DNA from: Mycolicibacterium iranicum
GTDB taxonomy: Bacteria; Actinomycetota; Actinomycetes; Mycobacteriales; Mycobacteriaceae
NCBI RefSeq assembly: GCF_014190915.1
Contig: NZ_JACHVU010000004.1
Coordinates: 248,001 to 312,000, forward strand
DNA length: 64,000 bases
Direction of reading: 5' to 3'
Below, one piece after another: positions 1-11,984 of this stretch (its first letter is position 1; each line of letters opens with the position of its first letter). The position numbers and the translations under genes are program-made. The notes under the pieces are model-generated. The model had not been told where the DNA came from. It saw only the letters and a program-made list of their open reading frames with translations, and did not search any database.

Positions 1-381
1 TCCTGGGTCATCACCGGGCCCACCCATAAGGCGTTCTTCGGCGGGGACACCGGGTACACCGCGAGCTTCGCCGACATCGGCGCCCGACACGGGCCGTTCG
101 ATCTGACGCTGCTGCCGATCGGGGCCTACCACCCGGCGTTCTCCGACATCCACATGAATCCCGAGGAGGCGGTCCGCGCCCACCTCGACCTCGCCGACCC
201 GGACACCAGCCTGATGGTGCCGATCCACTGGGCCACGTTCCGTCTGGCGCCCCACCCGTGGGCCGAACCGGTGGAACGTCTCGTCGCCGCGGCCGAAGGC
301 GACCGGGTCCGACTGGCCGTCCCGATCCCCGGCGAGCGTGTGGTCCCGGGGTCGACATTCGAACCCTGGTGGCGCCTCTAG
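1..381 (+). CDS. MBL-fold metallohydrolase, C-terminal part (5' truncated by window edge)
   Basis: The open frame enters from the left edge and ends at TAG 379-381, giving the last 126 residues. FFGGDTGY, FDLTLLPIGAY and HMNPEEAVRAH are typical of the NAPE-PLD/UlaG branch of the metallo-beta-lactamase fold; the GDTGY aspartate is normally a metal ligand, and a late histidine (MVPIHW) fits the second metal site. Enzymes of this branch hydrolyse phosphodiester or lactone-type bonds; the substrate here is unknown. It lies 27 bp upstream of a lipoprotein serine hydrolase and a CtpE-type ATPase, the order I recall for M. tuberculosis Rv0906-Rv0907-Rv0908. Only the N-terminus, with the HxHxDH motif, is missing. 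Confidence 0.85.
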   Translation, partial: SWVITGPTHKAFFGGDTGYTASFADIGARHGPFDLTLLPIGAYHPAFSDIHMNPEEAVRAHLDLADPDTSLMVPIHWATFRLAPHPWAEPVERLVAAAEGDRVRLAVPIPGERVVPGSTFEPWWRL

Positions 382-408
382 ACCCGGTCGACGGGATACC
401 GTCTGGGC

Positions 409-2001
409 ATGAACCCACCGGCCCGTGTGGCCGCCCTCGCCCTGACGGTCGCAGTCCTGGCCGGCTGCGGTGCGAACAGCTCAGAACCCGCCGCGTCGAG
501 CCCCCCACCCGCAGCGGCCTCCGACGTCCCGCCGCCGCTCGTCCCGGCGATGGCACTGCCGGAGAACGCGGTCGACAACGCGGTGGCCGAACTCGACGGC
601 ATGGTCGGCGATCTGATGGACAGGACCGGGATCCCCGGCATGGCCGTCGCTGTGGTCCATGCCGGAAAAACGGTGTATGCGAAAGGCTTCGGGGTCAAGA
701 ACAACGAACTGCCGGACAGTCCCGAGAACAGGGTCGACGCCGACACCGTGTTTCAGCTCGCGTCGCTGTCCAAGCCGGTCAGCGCCACGGTGGTGGCCAC
801 GCTGGTGGGCCGCAAGGAGGTCAGCTGGGACACCCCGGTCACCTCTCGGCTGCCGTGGTTCGCGCTCTCGGATCCGGCGACGACCCGGATGCTCACGGTC
901 GGTGACCTGTTCTCTCACCGCTCCGGATTGCCCGACCATGCCGGTGATCAGCTCGAAGATCTGGGCTTCGACCGCAGGCAGGTGCTGGAGCGACTTCGTC
1001 AGCTCCCGCTCGATGAGTTCCGAACTTCGTACGCCTACACCAACTTCGGCCTCACCGCCGGCGCCGAGGCGGTGGCCGCCGGGACGGGCAAGAGCTGGGA
1101 GGACCTGGCCGCCGACACTCTGTTCCGTCCCCTCGGGATGGACGCGACGAGCTATCGGTTCAGCGACTACGAAACCCGGCCGGACCGGGCGGTGGGGCAC
1201 ATCCACATCGACGGCCGCTACGAGCCGCGGTACGTGCGGGACGCGCAGGCGCAGTCGCCCGCAGGCGGGGTGAGCTCGTCGCTCAACGACATGACGACGT
1301 GGATGACGATGCTGCTGGCCGACGGTCAGCACCACGGCACACCTCTGATCGCCCCGGAGGCGCTGCTCCCGGCGATCACTCCGCAGGTGGTGTCCTCCCG
1401 CGGCACCGAGCCGGCGATGCGGTCGGGGTTCTACGGTTACGGCTTCAACGTCGGGACGACATCGGGCGCCCGCACGGAGCTCAGCCATTCCGGCGCCTTC
1501 GAACTCGGGGCCGCCACCAACGTCGTCGTGCTGCCGTCCGCCGATGTTGCGATCATCGCGCTCACCAACGCCACGCCGGCGGGTGTCCCCGAGACCCTGA
1601 CCGCCCAATTCGCCGACCTGGTGCAGTTCGGAGAGGTTCGCGAGGACTGGTTTGCGTTGTACAACCACGCCTTCACCGAGATGGAGAAACCCGTGGGCAG
1701 CCTGGCGGGCAGGCAACGGCCCGCAGCCGCGACACCCCCGGCGGCCCTGGCGTCCTACGTCGGTGTCTACAACAACGCCTACTGGGGCCCGGCGACGGTC
1801 ACCGAGCGTGACGGGCGCCTCGAGGTGGCACTCGGCCCCCGCGGACGTTTCGCACTGCAACCGTGGGACGGCAACGTGTTCACGTTCCCGCTGTCCTCCG
1901 AGAACGCCCCTCCGGGAACGGTTTCGGCGGCGACATTCGACGGCGGGAAGCTGACCCTCGAGTACTTCGACGACGAGGGCGAAGGGGCGTTCGTCAAGTG
2001 A
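409..2001 (+). CDS. Lipoprotein serine hydrolase, class C beta-lactamase/PBP-like (Rv0907-like)
   Basis: A 530-aa protein starting with a lipoprotein signal: a hydrophobic stretch followed by lipobox LAGC with Cys20. The serine beta-lactamase/DD-peptidase fold is shown by SLSK (Ser119, Lys122), YTN (Tyr210-Asn212) and HSG (360-362), corresponding to SxxK, YxN and KTG-like boxes. A C-terminal region of about 100 residues resembles the accessory domain found behind many such esterases. It should be anchored on the outer face of the membrane and act on peptidoglycan-like or ester substrates; class C membership alone does not prove beta-lactam hydrolysis. Its stop overlaps the GTG of the next gene by 4 bp, so the two are probably co-translated. 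Confidence 0.85.
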   Translation: MNPPARVAALALTVAVLAGCGANSSEPAASSPPPAAASDVPPPLVPAMALPENAVDNAVAELDGMVGDLMDRTGIPGMAVAVVHAGKTVYAKGFGVKNNELPDSPENRVDADTVFQLASLSKPVSATVVATLVGRKEVSWDTPVTSRLPWFALSDPATTRMLTVGDLFSHRSGLPDHAGDQLEDLGFDRRQVLERLRQLPLDEFRTSYAYTNFGLTAGAEAVAAGTGKSWEDLAADTLFRPLGMDATSYRFSDYETRPDRAVGHIHIDGRYEPRYVRDAQAQSPAGGVSSSLNDMTTWMTMLLADGQHHGTPLIAPEALLPAITPQVVSSRGTEPAMRSGFYGYGFNVGTTSGARTELSHSGAFELGAATNVVVLPSADVAIIALTNATPAGVPETLTAQFADLVQFGEVREDWFALYNHAFTEMEKPVGSLAGRQRPAAATPPAALASYVGVYNNAYWGPATVTERDGRLEVALGPRGRFALQPWDGNVFTFPLSSENAPPGTVSAATFDGGKLTLEYFDDEGEGAFVK

Positions 2002-4412
2002 GTCCAGCCGTGGGTCTCGCCACCGGGCTCTCCGACGCCGAGGTCGCACAGCGCGTCGCCGAGGGCAAGACCAACGACGTCCCCGCCCGCGCCGCCCGGA
2101 GCGTGTCCGACATCATCCGCGGCAACGTGTTCACCCGCATCAACGCGATACTCGGTGTGCTGCTGGTCATCGTGCTCTCGACCGGATCGCTGATCAACGG
2201 CGCCTTCGGCCTGCTGATCATCGCCAACAGCGCCATCGGCATCATCCAGGAGCTGCGGGCCAAGCAGACCCTGGACAAGCTCGCCATCGTGGGGCAGACG
2301 AAACCGTTGGTGCGCAGGCAGTCCGGGACTGCTCCGCTGGCCCCGAGCGAGGTCGTGCTCGACGACGTCATCGAGCTGGGCCCCGGGGACCAGATCGTGG
2401 TGGACGGCGAGATCCTCGAGGACTCCAACCTCGAGGTCGATGAATCGCTGCTGACCGGGGAAGCCGATCCGATCGTCAAAGGCATGGGCGATCACGTGAT
2501 GTCGGGCAGCTTCGTCGTCGCCGGTGCGGGCGCCTACCGTGCGACCAAAGTGGGACGCGAGGCGTACGCCGCGAAGCTGGCCGAGGAGGCTAGCAAGTTC
2601 ACGCTGGTGAAATCGGAGCTGCGCAGCGGGATCAACAGGATCCTGCAGTTCATCACCTACCTGCTGGTGCCCGCCGGCGCGCTCATCATCTACACCCAAC
2701 TGTTCACGACCGACGCGGGCTGGCGGGAGTCGGTGCTGCGCATGGTCGGCGCACTGGTGCCGATGGTGCCCGAGGGGCTGGTGCTGATGACCTCGATCGC
2801 GTTCGCGGTCGGGGTGGTGCGGTTGGGTCGCAAGCAGTGTCTGGTCAACGAGCTGCCGGCCATCGAGGGGCTCGCCCGCGTCGACGTCGTCTGCGCCGAC
2901 AAGACGGGCACCCTCACCGAGAACGGGATGAGGGTCAGTGATCTGAAGCAGGTGGACCCGCCGACCGCGGCCGGTCGGGTGGCGGCGGTGACCGAAGTCC
3001 TGGCGCAGCTCGCCGCCGACGATGCGCGCCCCAACGCCAGCATGGCCGCGATCGCCGAGGCCTATCCCACGCCGCCCGGCTGGACGGCCACGGCCTGCGC
3101 GCCGTTCAAGTCGGCGACAAAATGGAGCGGCACGTCCTACGGGGATCACGGCAACTGGGTGATCGGCGCCCCCGACGTGCTCCTCGACCCCACCTCGCCC
3201 GTCGCCGAGGAGGCCGAGCGGATCGGGGCGCAGGGTCTGCGGGTGCTGTTGCTGGGCTCCGGCGACCGCCCGGTCGACGACCCCGCGGCTCCGGGCACGG
3301 TGACGCCGGCCGCGCTGGTCGTGCTCGAACAGAGGGTCCGGCCCGACGCCCGCCAGACCCTCGAATACTTTGCCTCGCAGCATGTCTCCATCAAGGTGAT
3401 CTCCGGTGACAACGCCGTGTCGGTGGGGGCGGTAGCCGGCTCGCTGGGCCTTGCCGGCGAGACGATGGATGCGCGAAGGCTGCCCGAGCAGCCCGAGGCG
3501 CTGGCCGAGACGCTGGAGGAATGCACGACCTTCGGCAGGGTGCGACCCGATCAGAAGCGTGCGATGGTGCACGCGCTGCAGTCCCACGGCCACACGGTGG
3601 CGATGACCGGGGACGGCGTCAACGACGTCCTCGCCCTCAAGGACGCCGACATCGGGGTCGCCATGGGTTCGGGCAGCTCCGCCTCGCGCGCCGTCGCGCA
3701 GATCGTGCTGTTGGACAACCGATTCGCCACGCTGCCCTACGTCGTCGGCGAGGGCCGCCGCGTCATCGGCAACATCGAGCGGGTCTCGAACCTCTTCCTG
3801 ACCAAGACCGTCTACTCGGTGCTGCTCGCCGTGTTGGTCGGGGTGGCCGGACTGTCGGCGAAGATCTTCGGCACCGATCCGCTGCTGTTCCCGTTCCAGC
3901 CCATTCACGTCACCATCGCGGCGTGGTTCACGATCGGCATTCCGGCGTTCATCCTGTCGCTGGCACCGAACAATGAGCGTGCGCACACCGGCTTCGTACG
4001 CCGGGTCATGACGTCGGCACTGCCGTCGGGTCTCGTCGTGGGCGTCGCGACGTTCACCTCCTATCTGTTGGCCTACCAGGGTCGCGCCGCCACCGAGACG
4101 GAGCAGACACAGGCCTCGACCGCGGCGCTGATCACCCTGCTGGTCTGCGCGGTGTGGGTCCTGGCCGTTGTTGCGCGTCCGTACGAATGGTGGCGGGTGG
4201 TGCTCGTCGCATTCTCGGGGCTGGCCTACGTCGTCATCTTCAGCATCCCGGCCGCTCGCGACCTGTTCATCCTGGACCCGTCGAACGTGACCACCACCGC
4301 CACGGCGCTCGGCATCGGCCTCGCCGGCGCTGCCGCGATCGAGGCGATCTGGTGGGTGCAGGGCCGTGTGCTGGGCGAACGGCGCAGATTGTGGCGCCTG
4401 CGAGATGGGTAG
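1998..4412 (+). CDS. ctpE: P-type cation ATPase, CtpE-like
   Basis: An 804-aa integral membrane ATPase. Visible P-ATPase signatures in order: TGEADP (actuator, equivalent to TGES), PEGL in a transmembrane helix (cation path), DKTGTLTEN with phosphorylated Asp301, and TGDGVND near residue 537 (hinge). Several hydrophobic segments flank the cytoplasmic domains, and there is no N-terminal CxxC metal-binding domain, which argues against a CopA-like pump. M. tuberculosis CtpE (Rv0908) has about the same length and has been linked to calcium uptake; assignment rests on similarity and on the neighbouring genes. The chosen start GTG 1998 overlaps the upstream TGA (GTGA); a second GTG four codons later is possible. 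Confidence 0.9.
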   Translation: MSPAVGLATGLSDAEVAQRVAEGKTNDVPARAARSVSDIIRGNVFTRINAILGVLLVIVLSTGSLINGAFGLLIIANSAIGIIQELRAKQTLDKLAIVGQTKPLVRRQSGTAPLAPSEVVLDDVIELGPGDQIVVDGEILEDSNLEVDESLLTGEADPIVKGMGDHVMSGSFVVAGAGAYRATKVGREAYAAKLAEEASKFTLVKSELRSGINRILQFITYLLVPAGALIIYTQLFTTDAGWRESVLRMVGALVPMVPEGLVLMTSIAFAVGVVRLGRKQCLVNELPAIEGLARVDVVCADKTGTLTENGMRVSDLKQVDPPTAAGRVAAVTEVLAQLAADDARPNASMAAIAEAYPTPPGWTATACAPFKSATKWSGTSYGDHGNWVIGAPDVLLDPTSPVAEEAERIGAQGLRVLLLGSGDRPVDDPAAPGTVTPAALVVLEQRVRPDARQTLEYFASQHVSIKVISGDNAVSVGAVAGSLGLAGETMDARRLPEQPEALAETLEECTTFGRVRPDQKRAMVHALQSHGHTVAMTGDGVNDVLALKDADIGVAMGSGSSASRAVAQIVLLDNRFATLPYVVGEGRRVIGNIERVSNLFLTKTVYSVLLAVLVGVAGLSAKIFGTDPLLFPFQPIHVTIAAWFTIGIPAFILSLAPNNERAHTGFVRRVMTSALPSGLVVGVATFTSYLLAYQGRAATETEQTQASTAALITLLVCAVWVLAVVARPYEWWRVVLVAFSGLAYVVIFSIPAARDLFILDPSNVTTTATALGIGLAGAAAIEAIWWVQGRVLGERRRLWRLRDG

Positions 4413-4422
4413 GGTTGAACCC

Positions 4423-4713
4423 ATGGGATTCCTCGACAAGGCCAAAGACCTCCTCGGTAAGAACGCCGACAAAGTCGACACGGTGATCAACAAGGCCGGC
4501 GATCTGGTCGACAAGAAGACGCAGGGCAAGTACGCCTCCACGGTCGACAAGGTCCAGCAGGCAGCCAAGAAGGCCGTGCAGGACAACGCCGGCGCGTCGG
4601 GGCACGTGCCGCCGGGACAGCAGTCCGGGCAGGTCCCGCCGCCGCAGCCGCCGCCGACGCAACCGCCCGTACCGCCGCAGCAACAGCCGCCGACCGCCCC
4701 TCCGACGTCGTAG
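4423..4713 (+). CDS. Rv0909-like antitoxin family protein
   Basis: A 96-aa protein. The N-terminal half is a charged, amphipathic helical region rich in Lys and Asp (FLDKAKDLLGKNADKV and further repeats with spaced DK pairs), which matches my recollection of the small antitoxin Rv0909. The C-terminal 40 residues are almost only Pro, Gln and Gly, a low-complexity tail not expected in the short M. tuberculosis protein. It sits 10 bp after ctpE and 14 bp before the SRPBCC gene, the same order as Rv0908-Rv0909-Rv0910. Start ATG 4423 is chosen because the family begins with MGFLDK. Function as antitoxin is inferred from synteny only. Confidence 0.7.
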   Translation: MGFLDKAKDLLGKNADKVDTVINKAGDLVDKKTQGKYASTVDKVQQAAKKAVQDNAGASGHVPPGQQSGQVPPPQPPPTQPPVPPQQQPPTAPPTS

Positions 4714-4727
4714 GCTAACTTCGCCGC

Positions 4728-5159
4728 ATGGCGAAGTTGTCCGTGTCGATCGACGTACCGCTCCCGCCCGAGAAGGCATGGGAGAGCGCGTCAGATCTCT
4801 CGCGCTACAAGGAATGGCTGTCGATCCACCGGGTGTGGCGCTCGAAGCTGCCGGAAACCATCGAGAAGGGCACCGAACTCGACTCCATCGTCGAGGTCAA
4901 AGGCATGCCGAACCGGATGCACTGGACCGTCGTGCACTACAGGCCGCCGGAGTCCATGACGCTCAACGGCGACGGCAAGGGCGGGGTGAAGGTCAAGCTC
5001 ATGGGCAAGATCAAACCCAGCGGGGAGGGCTCCACCGTGACCTTCGACGTCCACCTCGGTGGCCCCGCGTTGTTCGGCCCGATCGGCATGGTGGTCGCGT
5101 CCGCGCTCAAGAGCGACATCCAGGAGTCGCTGAAGCGCTTCAAGGCGGTCTTTTCCTGA
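4728..5159 (+). CDS. SRPBCC (polyketide cyclase/START-like) protein, Rv0910-like toxin
   Basis: A 143-aa single-domain protein. The pattern SVSIDVPLPPEKAWESASDLSRYKEWLSIH at the N-terminus and the long amphipathic C-terminal helix ending in SLKRFKAVF are typical of the SRPBCC helix-grip fold, which forms a hydrophobic ligand pocket. In M. tuberculosis the neighbour-matched protein Rv0910 was reported as the toxin of a TA pair with Rv0909; the bacterial SRPBCC family otherwise includes lipid carriers and cyclases, so a housekeeping lipid-binding role is equally possible. It follows the antitoxin-like gene by 14 bp and is the last gene of the conserved left block. Confidence 0.75.
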   Translation: MAKLSVSIDVPLPPEKAWESASDLSRYKEWLSIHRVWRSKLPETIEKGTELDSIVEVKGMPNRMHWTVVHYRPPESMTLNGDGKGGVKVKLMGKIKPSGEGSTVTFDVHLGGPALFGPIGMVVASALKSDIQESLKRFKAVFS

Positions 5160-5200
5160 CGGCTCGGCGGTCTTACGCGGTGCGGCGTCGGGATGCTCTC

Positions 5201-5229
5201 GCAAAGACAGGTAGTCGACTACCTCAGCT
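5201..5229. repeat. 29-bp leader repeat, copy 1, with palindrome GGTAGTCGACTACC
   Basis: GCAAAGACAGGTAGTC-G-ACTACC-T-CAGCT occurs here, 71 bp before the PGRS-like gene, and again at 6715-6743 (27 of 29 bases equal). It contains a perfect 14-bp palindrome (5210-5223). A two-base centre is too small for an RNA hairpin loop, so a DNA operator or promoter element is more likely. Confidence 0.7.
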
Positions 5230-5250
5230 ACTGCCCCCTCCGCAGTCCAC

Positions 5251-5282
5251 GCTGGTTACTGCCATTTGAACAGGTAACCAGC
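5251..5282. promoter_or_regulatory. Inverted repeat in leader of the PGRS-like gene
   Basis: GCTGGTTAC (5251-5259) and GTAACCAGC (5274-5282) form a perfect 9-bp inverted repeat with a 14-nt loop, ending 17 bp before the start codon. It could be an operator or a stem-loop in the 5' UTR; the second leader copy carries a different inverted repeat in the same place. Confidence 0.5.
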
Positions 5283-5299
5283 CAGACGGGGGCTTCACC

Positions 5300-6685
5300 A
5301 TGGCGTCCAGCCGACACATCAATTCCGCTTCACCCGCGCAACGATTCCCGGTGCGCCGTTTCCTCGCGACGGGGATCGGCGGCGCGGCAGTCGTCGGCGC
5401 CGGACTGTTCATGGGGGCCGGCGTCGCGGCCGCGGCTCCGGATACGAAGCCGTCGTCGGACGCCCAGCTGTGGTGGTATCTCCAGGACGGCGGCCCCGCG
5501 GAGAGACACGATGCGGCGATTCTGGCGGACGTCGACTACCGGCGTGCCTGCGGGCTGATCTGCAACGGCGCGGACGGCACCGCGCTGAATCCGAACGGTC
5601 AGGCCGGCGGCATCCTGTTCGGCAACGGCGGCAACGGCTTCAGCGGCGGCGGGGCGGTCGCGGGATCCGGGGGTAACGGCGGGCTTTTCGGCGGCAACGG
5701 CGGTGCAGGCGGCGAGGGTACCGCGCTGGGGACGAAGGGTGGCGACGGCGGCCACGCCGGCATGTTCGGTAACGGGGGCGCCGGCGGCGCGGGCGGCGCG
5801 ACCGCCGCGGGCGGCGCGGGCGGCGACGGTGGGTTCGTCTTCGGCAACGGCGGTGCGGGCGGACGCGGCGGCGACGGTGTGGCAGGCAGCGACGGGATCA
5901 ATCCGCAGGACAGTGGGACACGAGCCGAGGACGGCGAGGAGCAGACCGGTGAAGCCGGCGAAAACGGCGGCGTCACCGCCGAAGGCGAAGGGATCGGTGG
6001 CGGCAACGGCGCAGAGGGAACCCCGACCGGCTTCTGCGAGGCGACCTGCACGGCAGACGATGGCGGCCGCGGCGGTGACGGCGGGCCCGGCGCACCCGGC
6101 GGGAACGGCGGACAAGGCGCAGGTGCGATATCGCCCGTCGACGGCGTCGTTGCCACGGGCGGCGACGGCGGCAGGGGTGGTGACGGAGGAACCGGAGCCG
6201 ACGGTGGTGACGGCGGAAAGGGCGGATTCGGAGCGAGTCCCACCAGCGGCATCGGCGGCACGGGCGGCGACGGCGGCGACGGCGGCTCGGGGGCCTCGGG
6301 TCAAGCCGGTGGTGCGGGCGGCCAGGGCGGAAAGGGAGGTAACGGCGGGCTTTTCGGCGGTAACAGCGGCAACGGAGGCAACGGGGGCCACGGCGGTCGG
6401 GGAGGTGACGGGGACGACGGCGGTGACGGCGGCAACGGCGGCGACGGCGCTGACTACGTCGGGACAGACGGAAAAGCCGGTAACGGAGGTGCAGGGGGTG
6501 CTGCAGGCGCTGCCGGTAAGGGAGGTGCCGGCGGCGCAGGTGGCAAGGGCGGCGAGTCGGGCGAACGCGGCAACCGCGGCAACCGGGGCAATGACGGCAG
6601 CACCGGCATCGGCGGGGCTACGGGTTCCGCCGGCACCGCGGGCACAGCGGGCACGCCCGGACGAGACGTCTCCGGCGAGGTCTGA
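5300..6685 (+). CDS. Secreted PGRS-like glycine-rich repeat protein without a PE domain
   Basis: A 461-aa protein. Residues 1-46 form an export signal with a twin-arginine-like PVRRFLATG, a long hydrophobic core and AAAA-P cleavage region. A short non-repetitive part (about 47-90) has two Cys in CGLICNGADG, which resembles the entry to the PGRS domain of PE_PGRS proteins. From about residue 95 to 450 it is built of GGxGG/NGG/GGDGG units, with an acidic insert near 210-235 and a Cys pair near 245. Canonical PE_PGRS proteins start with a PE domain and leave through ESX-5; this one would instead use Tat or Sec. Repeats may bind calcium as proposed for PGRS sandwiches, which is inference. No other gene shares its orientation nearby; a relic of a second copy lies downstream. 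Confidence 0.8.
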   Translation: MASSRHINSASPAQRFPVRRFLATGIGGAAVVGAGLFMGAGVAAAAPDTKPSSDAQLWWYLQDGGPAERHDAAILADVDYRRACGLICNGADGTALNPNGQAGGILFGNGGNGFSGGGAVAGSGGNGGLFGGNGGAGGEGTALGTKGGDGGHAGMFGNGGAGGAGGATAAGGAGGDGGFVFGNGGAGGRGGDGVAGSDGINPQDSGTRAEDGEEQTGEAGENGGVTAEGEGIGGGNGAEGTPTGFCEATCTADDGGRGGDGGPGAPGGNGGQGAGAISPVDGVVATGGDGGRGGDGGTGADGGDGGKGGFGASPTSGIGGTGGDGGDGGSGASGQAGGAGGQGGKGGNGGLFGGNSGNGGNGGHGGRGGDGDDGGDGGNGGDGADYVGTDGKAGNGGAGGAAGAAGKGGAGGAGGKGGESGERGNRGNRGNDGSTGIGGATGSAGTAGTAGTPGRDVSGEV

Positions 6686-6714
6686 ACCGAGCGCCGCGCC
6701 CTGTGGATCTTGTT

Positions 6715-6743
6715 GCAAAGACAGGTAGTCCACTACCCCAGCT
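6715..6743. repeat. 29-bp leader repeat, copy 2
   Basis: Same element as at 5201-5229, here with GGTAGT-CC-ACTACC, so the 6-bp arms are kept and only the centre differs. It lies 77 bp before a 22-codon relic. Behind it GGTCAG (6768-6773) and CTGACC (6785-6790) form another inverted repeat, positioned like the one at 5251-5282. Confidence 0.65.
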
Positions 6744-6819
6744 CATGGCTTCAGGGGATCCCATGCTGGTCAGAGGAATCTCGTCTGACCGACTTCACCG
6801 AACTGGGGGACCACTGACC

Positions 6820-6888
6820 ATGCCATCGACACACGCCGACGCCTCTCGGCGCATCCCGGTTCGGCAGCGCCCTAACGGTGAACTCTAG
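6820..6888 (+). pseudogene. Relic of the start of a second PGRS-like gene
   Basis: ATG 6820 opens 22 codons (MPSTHADASRRIPVRQRPNGEL) before TAG. The residues resemble the start of the protein at 5300 (MASS..., then QRFPVRR), and the spacing to the leader repeat is nearly the same. The hydrophobic signal core and the glycine repeats are missing. It could also be a real short peptide or a fortuitous frame, but the duplicated leader favours a decayed tandem copy. Confidence 0.5.
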
Positions 6889-6897
6889 GGCTGGTCG

Positions 6898-7560
6898 CTA
6901 GAGCACGAAAGACGCCAGCGCGGCGTCGATCTCGGTGTCGCCGGAGATGACGTCGAACGTCGTGCCCGCGGTCTGCGGTGCATCCAGCACGGCGACCAGC
7001 ACGCCGGCGACGTCAGCGCGCGGGACGCTGCCGCGACCGGTGTGTTCGGCGATCGTCACCTTGCCCGTGGCATCGTCGTCGGTCAGCTGACCTGGCCGCA
7101 CGATCGTCACGAGAAGCTCGGCGCGCGAACGGATCGCGTCGTCGGCGGCACCCTTGGCGCGCAGGTAGGTGACGAAGACGTCCTCGTCGGGTTCGACGGG
7201 AATGTCGGCATCGGCCCCCATCGCCGAGACCATGACGTAGCGCTGAACACCGGCCGCCTCGGCGGCGTCGGCCAGCAGGATCGCGGCGTCGCGGTCGACG
7301 GTCTCCTTGCGGGCGGCCCCGCTGCCCGGCCCGGCTCCCGCGGCGAAGATGACCGCGTCGGCTCCCCGCAGATGGGTCGACACGACGCCGTTGGTGGTGT
7401 TCTCCAGGTCGACCACGATCGGCTCGGCGCCCGCGACGCGCACTTCGTCGGCGTGGTCGGGGTTGCGGATGAGCCCGGCCACCGAGTCGCCGCGGGCCGA
7501 GAGCAGCCGTTCGGTGATCAGTGCGATCTTGCCGTGCCCTCCGGCGATGACGACCCGCAT
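6898..7560 (-). CDS. NAD(P)-binding, atypical SDR (NmrA/SDR_a5-like)
   Basis: A 220-aa Rossmann-fold protein. It begins MRVVIAGGHGKIA, where GGHGKIA replaces the usual GxxGxxG dinucleotide loop of atypical SDRs, and contains YVMVSAMGAD and a later YLRAKGAAD, matching the strand and the Tyr-x3-Lys region of YwnB-like proteins (Tyr and Lys of YLRAK). Such proteins are NAD(P)H sensors or reductases; the substrate is unknown. It is the last gene of the long minus-strand train, 5 bp after the ERG2-like gene, so it probably receives the same transcript. ATG 7560 is chosen because it places the nucleotide loop at the extreme N-terminus as usual. Confidence 0.75.
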   Translation of the reverse strand: MRVVIAGGHGKIALITERLLSARGDSVAGLIRNPDHADEVRVAGAEPIVVDLENTTNGVVSTHLRGADAVIFAAGAGPGSGAARKETVDRDAAILLADAAEAAGVQRYVMVSAMGADADIPVEPDEDVFVTYLRAKGAADDAIRSRAELLVTIVRPGQLTDDDATGKVTIAEHTGRGSVPRADVAGVLVAVLDAPQTAGTTFDVISGDTEIDAALASFVL

Positions 7561-7565
7561 GCGGC

Positions 7566-8125
7566 CTACTTTCTCCGGCGCCGAACCAGCTTCGCGAACT
7601 CTACTGTCGAGCGGCGCACCGATTCGAACTCGAGCGACACCAACAATGTATCCACCATCGCGAACGGAAGCGTGGTGGCGACGGCGCCGCGCCCGTATTC
7701 GAGGTGCCATGACCCGGGGTGGATGGTCAGCCCGCGGGCGTGGCCTCGCTCGAGGCATGTGCGCTCGCCGGGGAGCAGCGGCGGCAGCGCGCCCGTGTCG
7801 TCGGACTCCAGGTCGTAGGAGTCGATCTGCCCCGCGAGGAGGAACTTGTGGATGTCGACGTGTTTGTATCGTCCCGAGAAACCGTGTGTGCCGGTGGGGG
7901 ATCCGAAGATCACGACGTACTCACGCGGACTGAAGTAGAGGAAGCGGACCTTGCCGAGGACGCCGCCGGCCTTGCTGCCGACCCAACGCCCCGGCCCGGG
8001 GTCGATCTGATCGGGGTATTCGGCGGCGAGCAATTCGACGGTGCGGGGGATGAGCTCGCCGTCCACCGGCAAGCCGACCACCTGCTTGGCCACGCCGTGC
8101 AGCACGTCGGGATCGATCCTGTACT

Positions 8126-8129
<4 letters not shown>
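7566..8129 (-). CDS. ERG2/sigma-1 receptor-like protein
   Basis: A 187-aa protein. The C-terminal half (about residues 80-180) follows the eukaryotic ERG2 sterol C8-C7 isomerase/sigma-1 receptor family: SGRY at 85-88, a PGE turn near 120, then WHLEYGRG with Glu144 corresponding to the ligand-binding Glu172 of human sigma-1, followed by TLPFAMVDTLLVSLEFESV, matching the ADTVFSTQDF region. The acidic partner (Asp126 in sigma-1) is not clearly kept: the aligned stretch reads VDIHKFLLAG. The N-terminal membrane anchor of eukaryotic members is absent, so it is probably soluble or peripheral. ERG2 shifts a sterol double bond; activity here is inference. Its ATG overlaps the next gene's stop by 4 bp, within an operon of P450s. 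Confidence 0.8.
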
Positions 8130-10915
<2,786 letters not shown>

Positions 10916-10919
<4 letters not shown>

Positions 10920-11974
10920 GGGCGCACCAGCCCACGCGGCCGAACCAGGCCGAGGTCGAGATGGTGGTGCCAGCCTGCCGGTGCGTCGCAGACATCCGGG
11001 ATCGCGTTGATGGCGCCCATGGCCGTCCAGTCGTATCCCGGATGGGCCATGGTCCCGTCGGGCTGCCGGACACCTTTGAGGGTCAGCTCCGTGGGTGGGT
11101 CACCCTCCATGACGATCTCGTAGCGCGTCTCACCCCAGTCCCAGGCCGGTTCGAGATGCTCGGGGCCCGCCGTCACGTAGATCGCGTGGAAGACGATCAG
11201 CGGCTGCCCGCCGACCCACGCGGTCCACTCGTGGCGCTGCGCCGCGACCGTCCCCTTCGGGATCGCGCCCTCGTCGTGCGGGATGTCCTGCACCGCGGTC
11301 GCCACGTCGACCTCCGCGGCGGTGATCTCCTCGATGGTCACGCCGAGACCGTCGGCGACCATGTACATCGACTGGGCGAAGAACGGCAGACCGAGCCCGA
11401 GGATCGTCGGCTCGGTGAGGAACGTGTCCTTGTCTTTACCGAAGCCCATCCAGTCGATGTGGTCCATCGGCGCGTCCTTGAGGACATCGACGACCTCGTA
11501 TACCTGGATCGTGTCGATCCTGTTCATCACCCGCGCCAGCGTGAGTGGCAGGAGGTCGCCGGCGTAGCCGGGGTGGATGCCGCCGCCGTGGAAGGACGTT
11601 CCGCCGTCGGCGCAGGCGACCCGGATCTGCTCGCCGGGTTCGCGGAAGTGTTCAGACGGGTGGAAGAAACCCGACGTCGTCACGACGTTCTTGCCGGAAC
11701 GCAGGAGCCTGCAGACGGTTTCGACGTCCATGATGATCGGTGTGTAGAACACACAGTCGGCATCGAGCGCGACGATCGCGTCGACGTCGTCGGTGGCGGT
11801 GACACCGATCGGGCCGATGCCCGCGATGTCGCCGGCGTCCTTGCCGGCCTTGTCCTTGCTGTGGACCAGGACGCCGACGAGGTCGAACACCGGGTTCGAG
11901 GCGAAGTGTCTGATGCCGACCTGCCCGACATCACCCGTCATCCACTGGATGACCCGGTACGTGCGTTGTGACAT
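10916..11974 (-). CDS. DapB-like NAD(P)H-dependent oxidoreductase (DAPDH-type)
   Basis: A 352-aa protein starting YRVIQWMTGDVGQVGIRHF, a Rossmann start as in dihydrodipicolinate reductase, with GFFHPSEHFREPGE in the middle and a C-terminal domain with HEWTAWVGG as in 2,4-diaminopentanoate dehydrogenase-like proteins. Mycobacteria encode many such paralogues, usually labelled dihydrodipicolinate reductase but not involved in lysine synthesis; they probably reduce ketones or imines of lipid-like substrates. ATG 11974 has an AGGAG site 7 bp upstream. A second paralogue lies 10 bp upstream and a third one in the divergent operon at 20410, linking both sides of the promoter region. Confidence 0.8.
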
Positions 11975-11984
11975 GGGGGATCTC

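Noticed and set aside
1779..4586. A 935-codon open frame on the minus strand across ctpE
   Set aside because: Antisense shadow of a high-GC gene; low complexity, His/Asp/Arg-rich, no domain, and ctpE on the other strand has all P-ATPase motifs.
5210..5223. GGTAGTCGACTACC as an RNA hairpin or riboswitch part
   Set aside because: A two-base centre cannot form a stable loop; a DNA-level element is more likely.
5300..6685. Gene as a canonical PE_PGRS
   Set aside because: No PE domain or Pro-Glu start; it has an ordinary export signal.
5330..6733. Long minus-strand Ala/Val-rich frame opposite the PGRS-like gene
   Set aside because: Complement of GGC repeats gives Ala/Pro-rich text automatically; no signal peptide or start context.
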